A DNA stretch of 39,115 nucleotides from PALSA-505 sp036495485 (GCA_036495485.1 DASXMU010000312.1:1-39115); one strand, 5' to 3'; positions 7,157-15,444 are shown, counted from the first letter of the stretch. The notes: generated by a model from the sequence alone, not told the origin. Made by a program: numbers and translations.

Positions 7157-8422
7157 TTGAGCGAGACTGAGGCCAGCGCAGCGAAACCCATAGCGGTCCC
7201 GCTGCGACGGAACAAGGGCTTCCGGATGCTCTGGATCGGCCAGATCCTTTCCGACACCGGCTCGAGCGCGGCCGATCTTGCCTACCCACTGTTGATCTTG
7301 GCGCTGACGCGGTCTCCGGTGATCGCCGGTGCGTCCGGGACTGTGGTGCAGGTCACCAGGTTCTGCTTGCGGCTGCCCGCTGGGGCACTGTCGGACCGGC
7401 TCGACCGCCGGCTGACGATGATCATCTGCGATACGGCCCGCGCGATCCTGCTGGGGCTGCTCGCTGTCCTGGTGACGCTGCACCTGGTGACCTGGCCAGT
7501 CGTCCTGATCGTCGCCCTGGTCGACCAGGGGACCAGCGTTATCTTCGACCCGGCGGCCATGGCCGCGCTGCCGGCGATCGTGGCTGACGAGCAGCTCGAG
7601 GACGCCTGGGCCGCCACCGAGGCCCGCTCCTACGCCGCCAGCCTGGCCGGCCCCGCGCTCGGCGGCGCTCTGTTCGGGCTGGCCCGGGCGGTGCCGTTCC
7701 TCGGCGACGCGGTCTCCTACATCGTCTCGGCGAGCACGGCCAGCCGGATCCACGGGCGGTTCCGTCCGGACAGGACCGTCGAGCGGAAGCCGCTGTGGCG
7801 CGAGGCCATCGACGGCGTGCAGCTCGTGGGCAGGATCCCCATTCTGCGCGCGGTGGCGATCCAGGCGCCGCTCATCAACTTCGCCTTCATCGGCGTGGTG
7901 TTCGGCATCACCCTGGCGTTGCGCAGGGACGGCACCTCGGCCGGGGTGATCGGCCTGGTGCAGGCGGGGATCGCGACGGGCGGCCTGCTCGGCGCGGTGG
8001 CCGCGCCCAAGCTGCAGCGGCGCATGCGGCTGTCCGCGCTCGTGGTCGCGGTCACCCTGGGCGGCGCGGTGATGTACGTCGTCACCGCCTTTCTCATCCC
8101 ATCGCCGCTGGTCGCGGCGCCAGTCGCCCTCTCGTTCCTGCTCGCGCCGACCGCCAACGCGGCGCTGTTCTCCCTCATGCTGCGGACCACGCCGGAGGAG
8201 ATGCGCGGCCGGGTCAACAACACCGTGATCATGGCGGCCTCCGGGCTGGCCGCACTCGCGCCGCTGACCGCCGGCCTGCTCGTTGAGCATCTCAATGCCG
8301 CCTGGGCGACGGGTGTCTTCGCCGCCACGATGGCCGCGGCGGCCGTCATGGCCGTGGTGCTGCCCGGAGTGCGGGAGGCGGACGCGGCCCTGGCCCGTGC
8401 TCAGGCCGTCGTGGCCGAGTGA
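7157..8422 (+). CDS. MFS transporter (MFS_3/EntS-like)
   Basis: Integral membrane transporter with about twelve hydrophobic segments, 421 residues, resembling the MFS_3 group that includes the enterobactin exporter EntS. The loop between segments 2 and 3 carries the MFS signature in the form GALSDRLDRRLTM, and the second half ends with EMRGRVNNTVIMAASG, common in this group. The TTG start at 7157 is the first in the frame and puts about 22 polar residues before segment 1. The preceding 112-bp inverted-repeat element suggests control at the leader. The dienelactone hydrolase gene follows after 35 bp. Substrate unknown; export of a small molecule or drug is the usual role. Confidence 0.82.
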   Translation: MSETEASAAKPIAVPLRRNKGFRMLWIGQILSDTGSSAADLAYPLLILALTRSPVIAGASGTVVQVTRFCLRLPAGALSDRLDRRLTMIICDTARAILLGLLAVLVTLHLVTWPVVLIVALVDQGTSVIFDPAAMAALPAIVADEQLEDAWAATEARSYAASLAGPALGGALFGLARAVPFLGDAVSYIVSASTASRIHGRFRPDRTVERKPLWREAIDGVQLVGRIPILRAVAIQAPLINFAFIGVVFGITLALRRDGTSAGVIGLVQAGIATGGLLGAVAAPKLQRRMRLSALVVAVTLGGAVMYVVTAFLIPSPLVAAPVALSFLLAPTANAALFSLMLRTTPEEMRGRVNNTVIMAASGLAALAPLTAGLLVEHLNAAWATGVFAATMAAAAVMAVVLPGVREADAALARAQAVVAE

Positions 8423-8457
8423 CTAGGCTGCCGGAGGTACCCGATGCGGAGGTCACC

Positions 8458-9195
8458 ATGTCGTTGCCGCGTGTTGAGCAGGTCCAGACGCCGGATGGTG
8501 CGTTCGATCTGACCGTGTGGCTGCCGGATGCCGGGACCGGGCCCGGCCTGCTGCTGATCCAGGAGATCTTCGGCGTCGGCGACTACATCAGGGCCGTGGC
8601 CGGGGACCTCGCCGCGCTCGGCTACGTGGTCGCCGCGCCGGATCTGTTCTGGCGGATCGAGCCTGGGTACCAGGCGCGCCACGACGAGGCGGGAATAGCC
8701 CAGTCACTGCAGATGGGCGGCCGCTTCGAGGTCGAGAAGGGGGTCGCGGACTGCGCTGCCGCACTCGCTGCGCTGCGGTCGCTGCCGGAGGTGCGGGACG
8801 GCACCGGAGTCATCGGGTTCTGCCTCGGCGGCTCCATCGCCTACCTCCTGGCCGCGCAGGCCGTGCAGGCCGGGCTCGATGCGGTCGTCTCGTTCTATGG
8901 CTCGGCGGTCCCCGGCAGCCTCGAAGTCCTCGGGCAGATCTCCAGCCCGCTGCAGTTCCACTTCGGCGGCAGCGACCCCTACATCCCGCGCGATCAGGTC
9001 GCCTCGGTGGAGCAGGCGGCGGCCGGCCGCGGCAGCGTGGAGATCCACGTGGAAGAGGACGCGGGGCACGCGTTCCACAACCGGATGGCACCGGTCTTCC
9101 ATGCCGCCGAGCCCGCCGCGCGGGCATGGCGGAAGACCGAGGAGTTCTTGCGCCGTCACCTCCCGGTGCGGGACAAGGCTGCACCCGTCTCCTGA
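8458..9195 (+). CDS. Dienelactone hydrolase family protein
   Basis: Predicted cytoplasmic alpha/beta hydrolase of the dienelactone hydrolase family, which opens lactones or esters with a Cys-Asp-His triad. All three are present: C122 in GFCLGGS, D173 in GGSDPYIP and H204 in AGHAFHN; the conserved Glu in IQEIFG (E36) that activates the Cys is also there. The length is 245 residues. ATG at 8458 is preferred over the in-frame GTG at 8419, which overlaps the transporter stop, because GGAGG (8448-8452) is five bases upstream. Its last 40 bp overlap the convergent ATP-grasp gene. The physiological substrate is not indicated. Confidence 0.87.
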   Translation: MSLPRVEQVQTPDGAFDLTVWLPDAGTGPGLLLIQEIFGVGDYIRAVAGDLAALGYVVAAPDLFWRIEPGYQARHDEAGIAQSLQMGGRFEVEKGVADCAAALAALRSLPEVRDGTGVIGFCLGGSIAYLLAAQAVQAGLDAVVSFYGSAVPGSLEVLGQISSPLQFHFGGSDPYIPRDQVASVEQAAAGRGSVEIHVEEDAGHAFHNRMAPVFHAAEPAARAWRKTEEFLRRHLPVRDKAAPVS

Positions 9196-10499
9196 CCGGC
9201 GCCGCGCAAGCCGCTGGGGCCGGCTGGATCGGGCTTCTCGCCGATCATCAGGCTGACGCCCAGATCCCGCTCCAGCTGGCGCAGGATCTGCCCGGCCGTC
9301 GCGACCACGGACCGGTGATCGGCCTCGCGGAGGATGAACCTGGCGACCGTCTGGCCGCGGCGCACCCGCTGCCCTGGGCCGGTGTGGAAGTCGGCGAACC
9401 CGAACACCTCGAGCACGCTCGGGTGAGCCTCGAGGAAGCTGAGGGCCGCGTGGTCGCCGATCCGCCCGGCCCGGCTGACGGCGACCTTGTGCCCGCCGGT
9501 ACAGCCGTCGAACGTGGCCGGCAACCGCACATCCGGCGCACCGGTGAGGATCTGCACGAGCGCCGTGTAGATGTCGGCTCCGGTGGCCATCCGGTAGATG
9601 GTCGGCATCGCGCCACCCATGACCCGGGGATTGGCCTCAACCAGGACCGGCCCCCGGCCGGTCAGCATGATTTCGAGGTGGAAGATGCCGAGGTCGAGCC
9701 CGATCGCGCGGCACACCTCGGCGGCATAGACGAAGCAGCGCCGCGCCTGCGCCTCGGGCAGGGCGGGGATGTAGGCACCGAGCTCGACCACCTCGTCCTC
9801 GCACCAGCGGATCCGGCCGCTGACGCAGAACGGGAAGAACGCACCGTCCCTGGCACCGATCTCGGCCGACACCAGCCGCCCGGTGAGCAGCTCTTCGACC
9901 AGGATGCCCTCGCTGAACTGCTCCCGCCAGGCGGGCGGCACCTGGTCCAGGCCGGCTAGCACCTCATGACAGGCCGCCCGCGCCTCATCGGCATCGTGGG
10001 CTACGAAGGTCAGCAGGCTGTCGGTGCCGGCCGGCGGTTTCAGCACCACGGGGTAGCCGATCTGGGCGGCTGCTGCCAGGACACCCGCCTCGTCGCTGGC
10101 AAGTGCGAAGCCGGCATGAGCAAGGCCGGCCGCGCGTAGCGCGGCCCGGCACAGGTCCTTGCGGCGCGCGGTCAGCACCGCATCCGGCGCGGTGCCGCGC
10201 AGGCCCAGCCTGCGGCAGGCGATCGCCACCGCCCGGGCGGCCATCTCGTTCTGCGTGCTGACCACGTCGATCGCATGCTCGGTATGGCACCTGCCGAGCG
10301 CCGCCAGCACGGCGTCGGGATCCATCGTCCGCACCCCGGTAACCAGATCGTCGGCCAGCGCGATCGCCGCACGGTTCGCCGGGGTCCTGGCATACACCGG
10401 CTTGTCAGACTCGATGAACGTGACCTGGTGACCGGCCTGTTTGGCGGCGGGGATCGCGGCCAGCGCGGCCGGGGTCGGATCCACGAACGCGATGTGCAT
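9156..10499 (-). CDS. ATP-grasp carboxylate-amine ligase
   Basis: Predicted ligase that activates a carboxylate as acyl phosphate with ATP and joins it to an amine, as in L-amino acid ligases and carnosine synthase-like enzymes. The N-terminal domain (1-100) is Rossmann-like (MHIAFVDPTPAALAAIPAAK). The ATP-grasp core has K154 in YPVVLKPP, the hinge acidic pair VEE (201-203), and the magnesium site LVEANPRVMGG (286-296). 447 residues is normal. The start is ATG with GGGAGG five bases upstream. It is the last gene of the hydroxylase operon, so its substrate may be the N-hydroxylated amino acid or its conjugate. The stop overlaps the convergent hydrolase gene by 40 bp. Family call firm, substrate inferred. 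Confidence 0.85.
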   Translation of the reverse strand: MHIAFVDPTPAALAAIPAAKQAGHQVTFIESDKPVYARTPANRAAIALADDLVTGVRTMDPDAVLAALGRCHTEHAIDVVSTQNEMAARAVAIACRRLGLRGTAPDAVLTARRKDLCRAALRAAGLAHAGFALASDEAGVLAAAAQIGYPVVLKPPAGTDSLLTFVAHDADEARAACHEVLAGLDQVPPAWREQFSEGILVEELLTGRLVSAEIGARDGAFFPFCVSGRIRWCEDEVVELGAYIPALPEAQARRCFVYAAEVCRAIGLDLGIFHLEIMLTGRGPVLVEANPRVMGGAMPTIYRMATGADIYTALVQILTGAPDVRLPATFDGCTGGHKVAVSRAGRIGDHAALSFLEAHPSVLEVFGFADFHTGPGQRVRRGQTVARFILREADHRSVVATAGQILRQLERDLGVSLMIGEKPDPAGPSGLRGAGQETGAALSRTGR

Positions 10500-11914
10500 A
10501 ATTCCTCCCGCGTTGCTGCTTCAGGCGGCGCGGCCTGACCGCCGGTCACCGGCCCGGCCAGCGACAGCCGCCTGGTGGCCAGGGCCAGGCCGCCCACCAT
10601 GGTGAGCAGGCCCGCGGTGACGAAGACCCAGACCGTGCCGGCCAGCTCGGCCACCAAGCCCGCCAGCAGCGAGCCGATTGGCAGCACGCCGTAGGTCACC
10701 CACCGGTAGGCAGCGACCACCCTGCCGAAGATCTCGCGGGAGATGGTCGTCTGACGATAGGAGACAACCGTCAGGTTCCAGAGCATCGCGGCGGCCCCGC
10801 CGTAGATCAGGGCGATACACACGACGGGCGCGCTGGGCACCGCGATCGCCAGGAAGCACACCCCCTGAAACGGGCCGCCCCAGCGCAGCAGCCGCTCGTC
10901 GCCCAGCCAGGCAAGCACCCGGCGGGCGGCGACGCTCCCGGCCAGGCCCCCGATGGCCAGCGAGCCGAACAGCAGGCCATAATCGCTGCGGCTGAGGCCG
11001 AGGACGCCGGGCGCGACCGCCCAGACCGGCAGGATCGTGACACACATCGAGAACGACAGGTTGCTGAGCCCGGCGACCACAGCGAGCCGGGTCAGATCGG
11101 GACGATGGCGGAAGTAGGCGGCACCCTCGCGCAGTTCGGTGAGCATCGCCCGCACTGGGCCGGCCGAACCGCGGACCGGTTTCCACGAGTTCCCCGGCTC
11201 GCTGACGCCCGCGGCCCCGGCGGTCTGTGCTCCGGAGCCCGGCCGGGTGGCTGGCGCGGGTGGCTTCGGGTCTGTCAGCAGGCCGAGGGCGCAGACGGTG
11301 ACCACATAAAGCCCGGCGGCGACACCCGGTCCCCAGGCCAGGCCAAGCCCGGCGGCGGCGCCCCCGGCCGCCGGGCCGACGAGCTGGGAGGCGAGCCGCT
11401 GGGTAGCCTGCAGGCGCTGGTTGGCCGCCCTGAGGCGGTCTCCGGTCACCAGCCTGGGCAGCATCGACTGGGCCGAGACGTCCACCGCGATACCCGCGCT
11501 GGCGACGGCGAACCCGACGAGCACCAGGCCCCAGACGGACAGCAGGTGGGATAGGGCGAGCAGGCCAGCCACGACGGTCAGCGGCAGCCGGGCCACGGCC
11601 GCCCAGCGCATGATCCGCCGGGGCGGATGCCGGTCGACCACCACCCCCGCCGGAAGCGTGACGATCAGCCAGGGCAGCCGCACCGCGAGCCCGACGGCAC
11701 TCACCGCGATAGCCGACCTGGTCAGCGCTAGTGTGAGCAGCGGCAGCACGATCCTGAAGGCGCCATCGGCCAGATCCGAGCAGACCACCGCGCACCAGAA
11801 CAAACCGAAGTCCCGCCCGAACCGGTTACCCGGCTGACCGCCGGGCGCGGCGGCACCCCCTCCCGGCGGCTTGACCGGCGAGGCGGCGGGGATTCCGGTA
11901 CGCCGCAGGTTCAG
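10172..11914 (-). CDS. MFS transporter, ends uncertain
   Basis: Twelve-segment MFS permease of the MFS_3 type, with core roughly 10540-11830: RFGRDFGLFWCAVVCSDLAD at the start, GVVVDRHPPRRIM as the MFS loop, and WVTYGVLPIGSLLAGL late. Both ends are odd. No ATG, GTG or TTG lies between 12070 (GTG, 160 bp inside the upstream gene) and 11803 (TTG, already in segment 1). A CTG at 11914 would overlap the upstream stop as CTGA and is my preferred start. At the other end the frame runs 328 bp into the ATP-grasp gene with an Arg/Pro-rich tail typical of a wrong frame; a stop at 10521 exists one frame away. A frameshift or sequencing error near 10530-10600 is likely. Probable exporter of the operon product. 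Confidence 0.62.
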   Translation of the reverse strand: MNLRRTGIPAASPVKPPGGGAAAPGGQPGNRFGRDFGLFWCAVVCSDLADGAFRIVLPLLTLALTRSAIAVSAVGLAVRLPWLIVTLPAGVVVDRHPPRRIMRWAAVARLPLTVVAGLLALSHLLSVWGLVLVGFAVASAGIAVDVSAQSMLPRLVTGDRLRAANQRLQATQRLASQLVGPAAGGAAAGLGLAWGPGVAAGLYVVTVCALGLLTDPKPPAPATRPGSGAQTAGAAGVSEPGNSWKPVRGSAGPVRAMLTELREGAAYFRHRPDLTRLAVVAGLSNLSFSMCVTILPVWAVAPGVLGLSRSDYGLLFGSLAIGGLAGSVAARRVLAWLGDERLLRWGGPFQGVCFLAIAVPSAPVVCIALIYGGAAAMLWNLTVVSYRQTTISREIFGRVVAAYRWVTYGVLPIGSLLAGLVAELAGTVWVFVTAGLLTMVGGLALATRRLSLAGPVTGGQAAPPEAATREELCTSRSWIRPRPRWPRSPPPNRPVTRSRSSSLTSRCMPGPRRTVRRSRWPTIWLPGCGRWIPTPCWRRSAGAIPSMRSTWSARRTRWPPGRWRSPAAGWACAAPRRMRC

Positions 11915-13386
11915 CTCCGCGAATCCACCAGCAGCGCGGTGTTCATGATGGCGCCGTGATGGGCGTTCAGTACGAGCCCACCCGCTGGCGCACTGTGCCT
12001 GACGAGCACCCCGGACGGACGGTCGGCGAAGATGAACTGGCCCAGGACGAAGGGCACGTCCGCCGCGCACTGCTCCCCGGTGGCCCGGTGCACGAAGCCC
12101 AGGGATACCCGGTCAGGCTCGGTGTAGGCCTGCAGGACCTGGCTGCCATCGGCCGCGCCCGCGGCGAGCGCCGCGGCCCAGTCCGGCTGGGTAACCGTGT
12201 GGCCGATGATCACCCCCTTGCCGCCGTACCCGTTCGCCGGCTTGAGCACCAGGCCGGAGCGGTTCGCCAGCGCCTGCCTGAGCACAGGGTCATCGCCGGA
12301 GGTGCCGGCCGGCAGGTGCGCGGTCCACGGGACGTGCCTGGTGACCATCTCCTGGTCGGCCTCGCCGAGCAGGCCGAGGTCGGACCAGAGCCAGGCGAGC
12401 ACCCGTTTGTTCATCAGCAGGCAGGTCGCCTCTGGCGTGTGCATCCTGACCCTGCCGGAGGTGACGGCCCTGGCCAGCGCCTGTTTCCCAGCGCTGTCCG
12501 GCTGGGCGGAATACGGGAACAACCTGATCACGGCGTCCACCGGCCCGGCTCCGGCGCACAGCCTGCCGTCCGCGGCGCTGCTGAGCCGGTCGAGCGGGTA
12601 GGCGACGGTGTCCAGGCCGTGCCTGCGGCCACTGTCGCACCACGGGCCGAGCCAGGAGATGAACCGGTCCGGGTCGTCTACGAGCCCGGGCACCGCGCCA
12701 ACGCTGAAGACGGGAATGACGACTTTCTTGGGGTCAGAATGATATTCAAAATCTTTTTTTGAAAAGGAAAGAAACCCCGTGTCAGAGCCGCCGAGCCACG
12801 CGCTCAGCGCTGCGAACCTGGTGTCCACCGACGACTGCGCCGCCTGGATCCCGCGGCCGGGGCCACGGCCGCCCATAGCCCTGGCGTACTCGCCGATGAA
12901 ACGCCTGGCGAAGGTGTCCACCTGGAGCGTCCCGCCGACGCCGCCGTCGATGTTCAGCTCGATGAACTTCGGTACCCCATCGTGATAGACAACATCTGGC
13001 CGCACCGAGATCAGCAGGTCCTCGGACAGCGGGGCTGAGTGATCGAGGAGCGGCACCTCGGACCGGTGCATCCCGAGTGCGCCGAGAAGCTGGCCCGCGG
13101 TGGCCGCGCGGCGCTGGCAGCACCGCAGGGCGAGCCGGATCAGCCGGCTGGTGAGCCGGGTGAGGTCACCGTAGTGCGCCAGGTCCATGAACAGCGGCCG
13201 GGTGGGCATCCAGGGCGGTATCGACCCCGGGACGCCATCGAAGACCCGCCGGGTGCCTTCGGCACCGATGGAGCTGGCGGCCGAGCGGAACTCATCGTCC
13301 AGCCCGGGCCACAGGTTGACCGGCGACCGCGCCTCCGTGACCGGGCTGTCATCCGTATCGGGCTTGCCGACCCTGCCGGCTGTCAT
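11911..13386 (-). CDS. Circularly permuted ATP-grasp / glutathionylspermidine synthase-like protein
   Basis: 491-residue protein resembling circularly permuted ATP-grasp proteins and the synthetase domain of glutathionylspermidine synthases, which make amide bonds with ATP. Visible blocks: RPDVVYHDGVPKFIELNIDG (about 129-148), NKRVLAWLWSD (326-336), and the nucleotide loop LVLKPANGYGGKG (379-391). The first ~60 residues have no clear motif. The start is ATG with GGGAGG six bases upstream. Residues 205-221 are encoded by an AT-rich patch with a run of seven A (12754-12760), unlike the rest of the gene. Its stop touches the next gene. Together with the classical ATP-grasp ligase it gives the operon two potential amide-forming enzymes. 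The exact family should be tested by profile search. Confidence 0.72.
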   Translation of the reverse strand: MTAGRVGKPDTDDSPVTEARSPVNLWPGLDDEFRSAASSIGAEGTRRVFDGVPGSIPPWMPTRPLFMDLAHYGDLTRLTSRLIRLALRCCQRRAATAGQLLGALGMHRSEVPLLDHSAPLSEDLLISVRPDVVYHDGVPKFIELNIDGGVGGTLQVDTFARRFIGEYARAMGGRGPGRGIQAAQSSVDTRFAALSAWLGGSDTGFLSFSKKDFEYHSDPKKVVIPVFSVGAVPGLVDDPDRFISWLGPWCDSGRRHGLDTVAYPLDRLSSAADGRLCAGAGPVDAVIRLFPYSAQPDSAGKQALARAVTSGRVRMHTPEATCLLMNKRVLAWLWSDLGLLGEADQEMVTRHVPWTAHLPAGTSGDDPVLRQALANRSGLVLKPANGYGGKGVIIGHTVTQPDWAAALAAGAADGSQVLQAYTEPDRVSLGFVHRATGEQCAADVPFVLGQFIFADRPSGVLVRHSAPAGGLVLNAHHGAIMNTALLVDSRS

Positions 13387-13423
13387 GATGTGCCTCCCAT
13401 CTCGATTGCAGCCAGGCCCACGG

Positions 13424-13801
13424 TCATCCCCCGCCGGCCGGGACCGGCGCCGGGGGAAGCGCCTCCTCCAGGATCGATATGCCGCTGCCGGCGTGCGGTG
13501 CGAACCGCTCCCAGTGCTCCTCCAGCCGGATCCGCCCGTCGGTGAGCACGGTGGGGATGCTGGTGCACAGCCCAGCCATCACGCTGGAGTCGGTGAGCAC
13601 CTGGCAGTAGGCGAAGTGGATCACTCCGTCGGCGCCGCAGGTCCCGGCCAGGCTGCCGCGGGCGACCCGGCCGCCGGTGAACTCGCCCCAGATGACGTCG
13701 CCGTCCTGGCGGTAGTGACCGACCACGCCGGTGCCGTCGGCGGCGGTGGTCTCGGCTGCCGTCGAGTGGAACATGCGGTCGTTGTAGTTCAGCATGGCCA
13801 T
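13424..13801 (-). CDS. Small beta-rich protein of the family often labelled n-acetylglutamate synthase
   Basis: 125-residue soluble protein. The pattern LNYNDRMFHSTAAE, GHYRQDGDVIWGEFTGG, then IHFAYCQVLTDSSVMAGLCT and GRIRLEEHWERF matches a small family named 'n-acetylglutamate synthase' in Bacillus and others; that name has no visible support here, and alternating hydrophobic strands suggest a lipocalin-like or half-barrel fold. I choose ATG at 13801, where it overlaps the hydroxylase stop as TGATG and has GGAG just upstream; this makes it translationally coupled to the hydroxylase. ATG at 13795 and a start at 13825 are less likely. A role as binding protein or accessory cyclase/isomerase of the operon is only inference. 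Confidence 0.7.
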   Translation of the reverse strand: MAMLNYNDRMFHSTAAETTAADGTGVVGHYRQDGDVIWGEFTGGRVARGSLAGTCGADGVIHFAYCQVLTDSSVMAGLCTSIPTVLTDGRIRLEEHWERFAPHAGSGISILEEALPPAPVPAGGG

Positions 13802-15189
13802 CAGCTCCACGCCGTGCTGAGGCACTCGTCGGTGATGTCGTAGACCGGGCGGTCGAACAGCGAGTTGATGATGACCGCGCTGCGCACAGAGAGCAGGCTG
13901 AGGTTGGAGTCCTGCAGCCCGTGCGCGTAGCGCGACCGGTTCTGCACGAAGATCTTGTTGCTGTCGCCGTGTTTCCAGCGCAGCGAGTAGTCGGTCTCGA
14001 CCATCGGATCGCCGGCGTCGTCGGTGTCGATCATCTCCCGGAGCTTGGTGCCGAACGGCAGCGGTGCGGGCCTGCGTCCCGCCGCGACGACGGCGAACCG
14101 CACCGGGGGCTGCCGTAGGGTATCTGTCCGGCCAGGAGAGTTCGGTAGGGTATCTGTCCGGTCAGGAGAGTTCCGTGAGGCATCTGTCCGGCCAGGAGAG
14201 TTCCGTAGGGCATCTGTCCGGCCAGAGGAGTGCTGCGGGCCATGCGCCCCCGTACAGGACAGCACCACCCCGGGCCCATGCGGCTCGCCCGCGGTGACCC
14301 GGCGGCCGGGCAGCATGGTCACCGCCGGGCGGCCGGTGCGCAGCAGTTCCTCGTAGTTGTCCTGGAAGATGGCGCGCAGGGTCGCGCTGGAGATGCCGTC
14401 GCTGGACAGCACATGCTCCCTGGCCAGGTCGCGCCTGCGTTCCATCGGAAGCCCGTCGAGGAACTCCGGGTAGGCGGGGCGGTACATCTCGTTGGCGGAG
14501 GGGGAGTCGTCGAAGGGAGCGAACCAGGATCTGCTGCCCAGCCACCTGATATCGGTGAAGCCGCGCCTGCGCAGCTCCACCACGCACTCGGCACCGGTCT
14601 GCCCGCAGCCGATCACGGCGACCGGCTCGGTGTGCGGCAGGTCCAGCTCCGCCAGCCGGGCCGCCAGGTCGTCGGCGAGCGCGACCCGCCCGTCATCGAG
14701 GCCGGCCAGGCCTGGTGGCAGCTCCGGGCGGGTGCCGACACCGATCACCAGGTGCTGGCTGCGGGCTATCACCGCGCCATTGCTGTGCAGGGCGAACGAG
14801 GAATCGAAGGTGATCTCCTCGACCGGCGTCGCGTAGTGGATGTCCGGCAATTGCCTGGCTGCCCAGTCCAGGTAACGGGCGAACTCCAGCCTCGGGATCT
14901 CGTCGTACTGCGCGCTGAGGAAGGGAAAGATGTGTTTGGTGGTGACCAGGTAGCTCAGGAACGACAGCCGGTGCTCCGGGGCGACCAGAGAGACCAGATC
15001 CTTGATCCAGGCCGTCTGCATGCGCACGCCGGGAAACAGCAGGCTGCCGTGCCATGAGTGCTCCGGCTTCGCTTCGAAAAGGGCGATCCGGTCGGGTCTG
15101 GCCACCTCGAACAGGGCGGCCAGGCTCAGGTTGGCGGGGCCGGCCCCCACTCCGGCCGTGTGAAAGTGCGGTGCTTCCTGACTGCTCAT
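13801..15189 (-). CDS. L-lysine/L-ornithine N-monooxygenase with 40-residue repeat insertion
   Basis: FAD- and NADPH-dependent N-hydroxylating monooxygenase of the IucD/PvdA/SidA family, adding OH to the side-chain amine of lysine or ornithine. The FAD motif GVGAGPANLSLAALFE is at 13-28, the NADPH motif AVIGCGQTGAECV at 191-203, and the C-terminal family block IFVQNRSRYAHGLQDSNLSL follows. The family ATGY motif is replaced by VVAAGRRP (367-374). Residues 321-360 are four 10-residue repeats (SPGRTDTLRN type) encoded by a 30-bp DNA repeat array placed in the loop before that strand. The start is ATG with GGAGAG eight bases upstream. It is the first gene of the five-gene operon. Lysine versus ornithine cannot be decided. 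Confidence 0.85.
   Translation of the reverse strand: MSSQEAPHFHTAGVGAGPANLSLAALFEVARPDRIALFEAKPEHSWHGSLLFPGVRMQTAWIKDLVSLVAPEHRLSFLSYLVTTKHIFPFLSAQYDEIPRLEFARYLDWAARQLPDIHYATPVEEITFDSSFALHSNGAVIARSQHLVIGVGTRPELPPGLAGLDDGRVALADDLAARLAELDLPHTEPVAVIGCGQTGAECVVELRRRGFTDIRWLGSRSWFAPFDDSPSANEMYRPAYPEFLDGLPMERRRDLAREHVLSSDGISSATLRAIFQDNYEELLRTGRPAVTMLPGRRVTAGEPHGPGVVLSCTGAHGPQHSSGRTDALRNSPGRTDASRNSPDRTDTLPNSPGRTDTLRQPPVRFAVVAAGRRPAPLPFGTKLREMIDTDDAGDPMVETDYSLRWKHGDSNKIFVQNRSRYAHGLQDSNLSLLSVRSAVIINSLFDRPVYDITDECLSTAWS
14111..14230. repeat. Four tandem 30-bp repeats inside the N-hydroxylase gene (array B)
   Basis: Four 30-bp units start at 14111, 14141, 14171 and 14201, each with YRKSYMTCTGTCCGGYCAG as approximate core (for example TAGGGTATCTGTCCGGCCAG). 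Because the period is a multiple of three the reading frame is kept, giving residues 321-360 of the hydroxylase. The units are related to those at 1701-1790 (minus-strand reading) and 19571-19617. Confidence 0.88.
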
Positions 15190-15398
15190 CTGGCTGACTC
15201 TCCTGTGAAGTCATGCAGGCATTCATCCCAGCCGGGACCAGTCCTGCACCGATGAGCACGGCGGGCAGCCGCGGCGTGCCAGCCCAGGCAGCGCGCACCC
15301 GGGCTAGGTGTGTCGCGATCCGCCCATTCGGCCCGGTTTGGGGGTACAGGTCAGGCCCCTACCCCGGGATCGGCATCTAGTAACTCCTGAACCACATA
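15190..15398 (-). promoter_or_regulatory. Upstream region of the hydroxylase operon with palindrome
   Basis: This is the only sizeable gap before the five-gene operon, so its promoter should lie here, though I see no clear -35/-10 pair. GGGGTA (15341-15346) and TACCCC (15360-15365) form an inverted repeat with a 13-bp spacer, a possible operator. No IdeR/DmdR-type iron box (TTAGGTTAGGCTAACCTAA-like) is visible, which argues against ordinary siderophore control. Confidence 0.4.
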
Positions 15399-15444
15399 CT
15401 GACCTCGCCCCGTTGGTAAATAACTCACCAAATACCGAGGTCAG
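15399..15444 (-). terminator. Hairpin over the sulfotransferase stop codon
   Basis: CTGACCTCG (15399-15407) pairs with CGAGGTCAG (15436-15444), and inside it TTGGT pairs with ACCAA. The right arm contains the TGA stop of the sulfotransferase gene. It probably ends the long fatty-acid operon transcript. Confidence 0.6.

Noticed and set aside
7112..8290. A 392-codon minus-strand frame opposite the first MFS gene
   Set aside because: Composition (Arg/Gln/His-rich) is that of an antisense shadow; the + frame has clear membrane segments.
15190..15440. Iron-dependent regulator (IdeR/DmdR) box upstream of the N-hydroxylase
   Set aside because: No sequence resembling the 19-bp iron box is visible in the gap.
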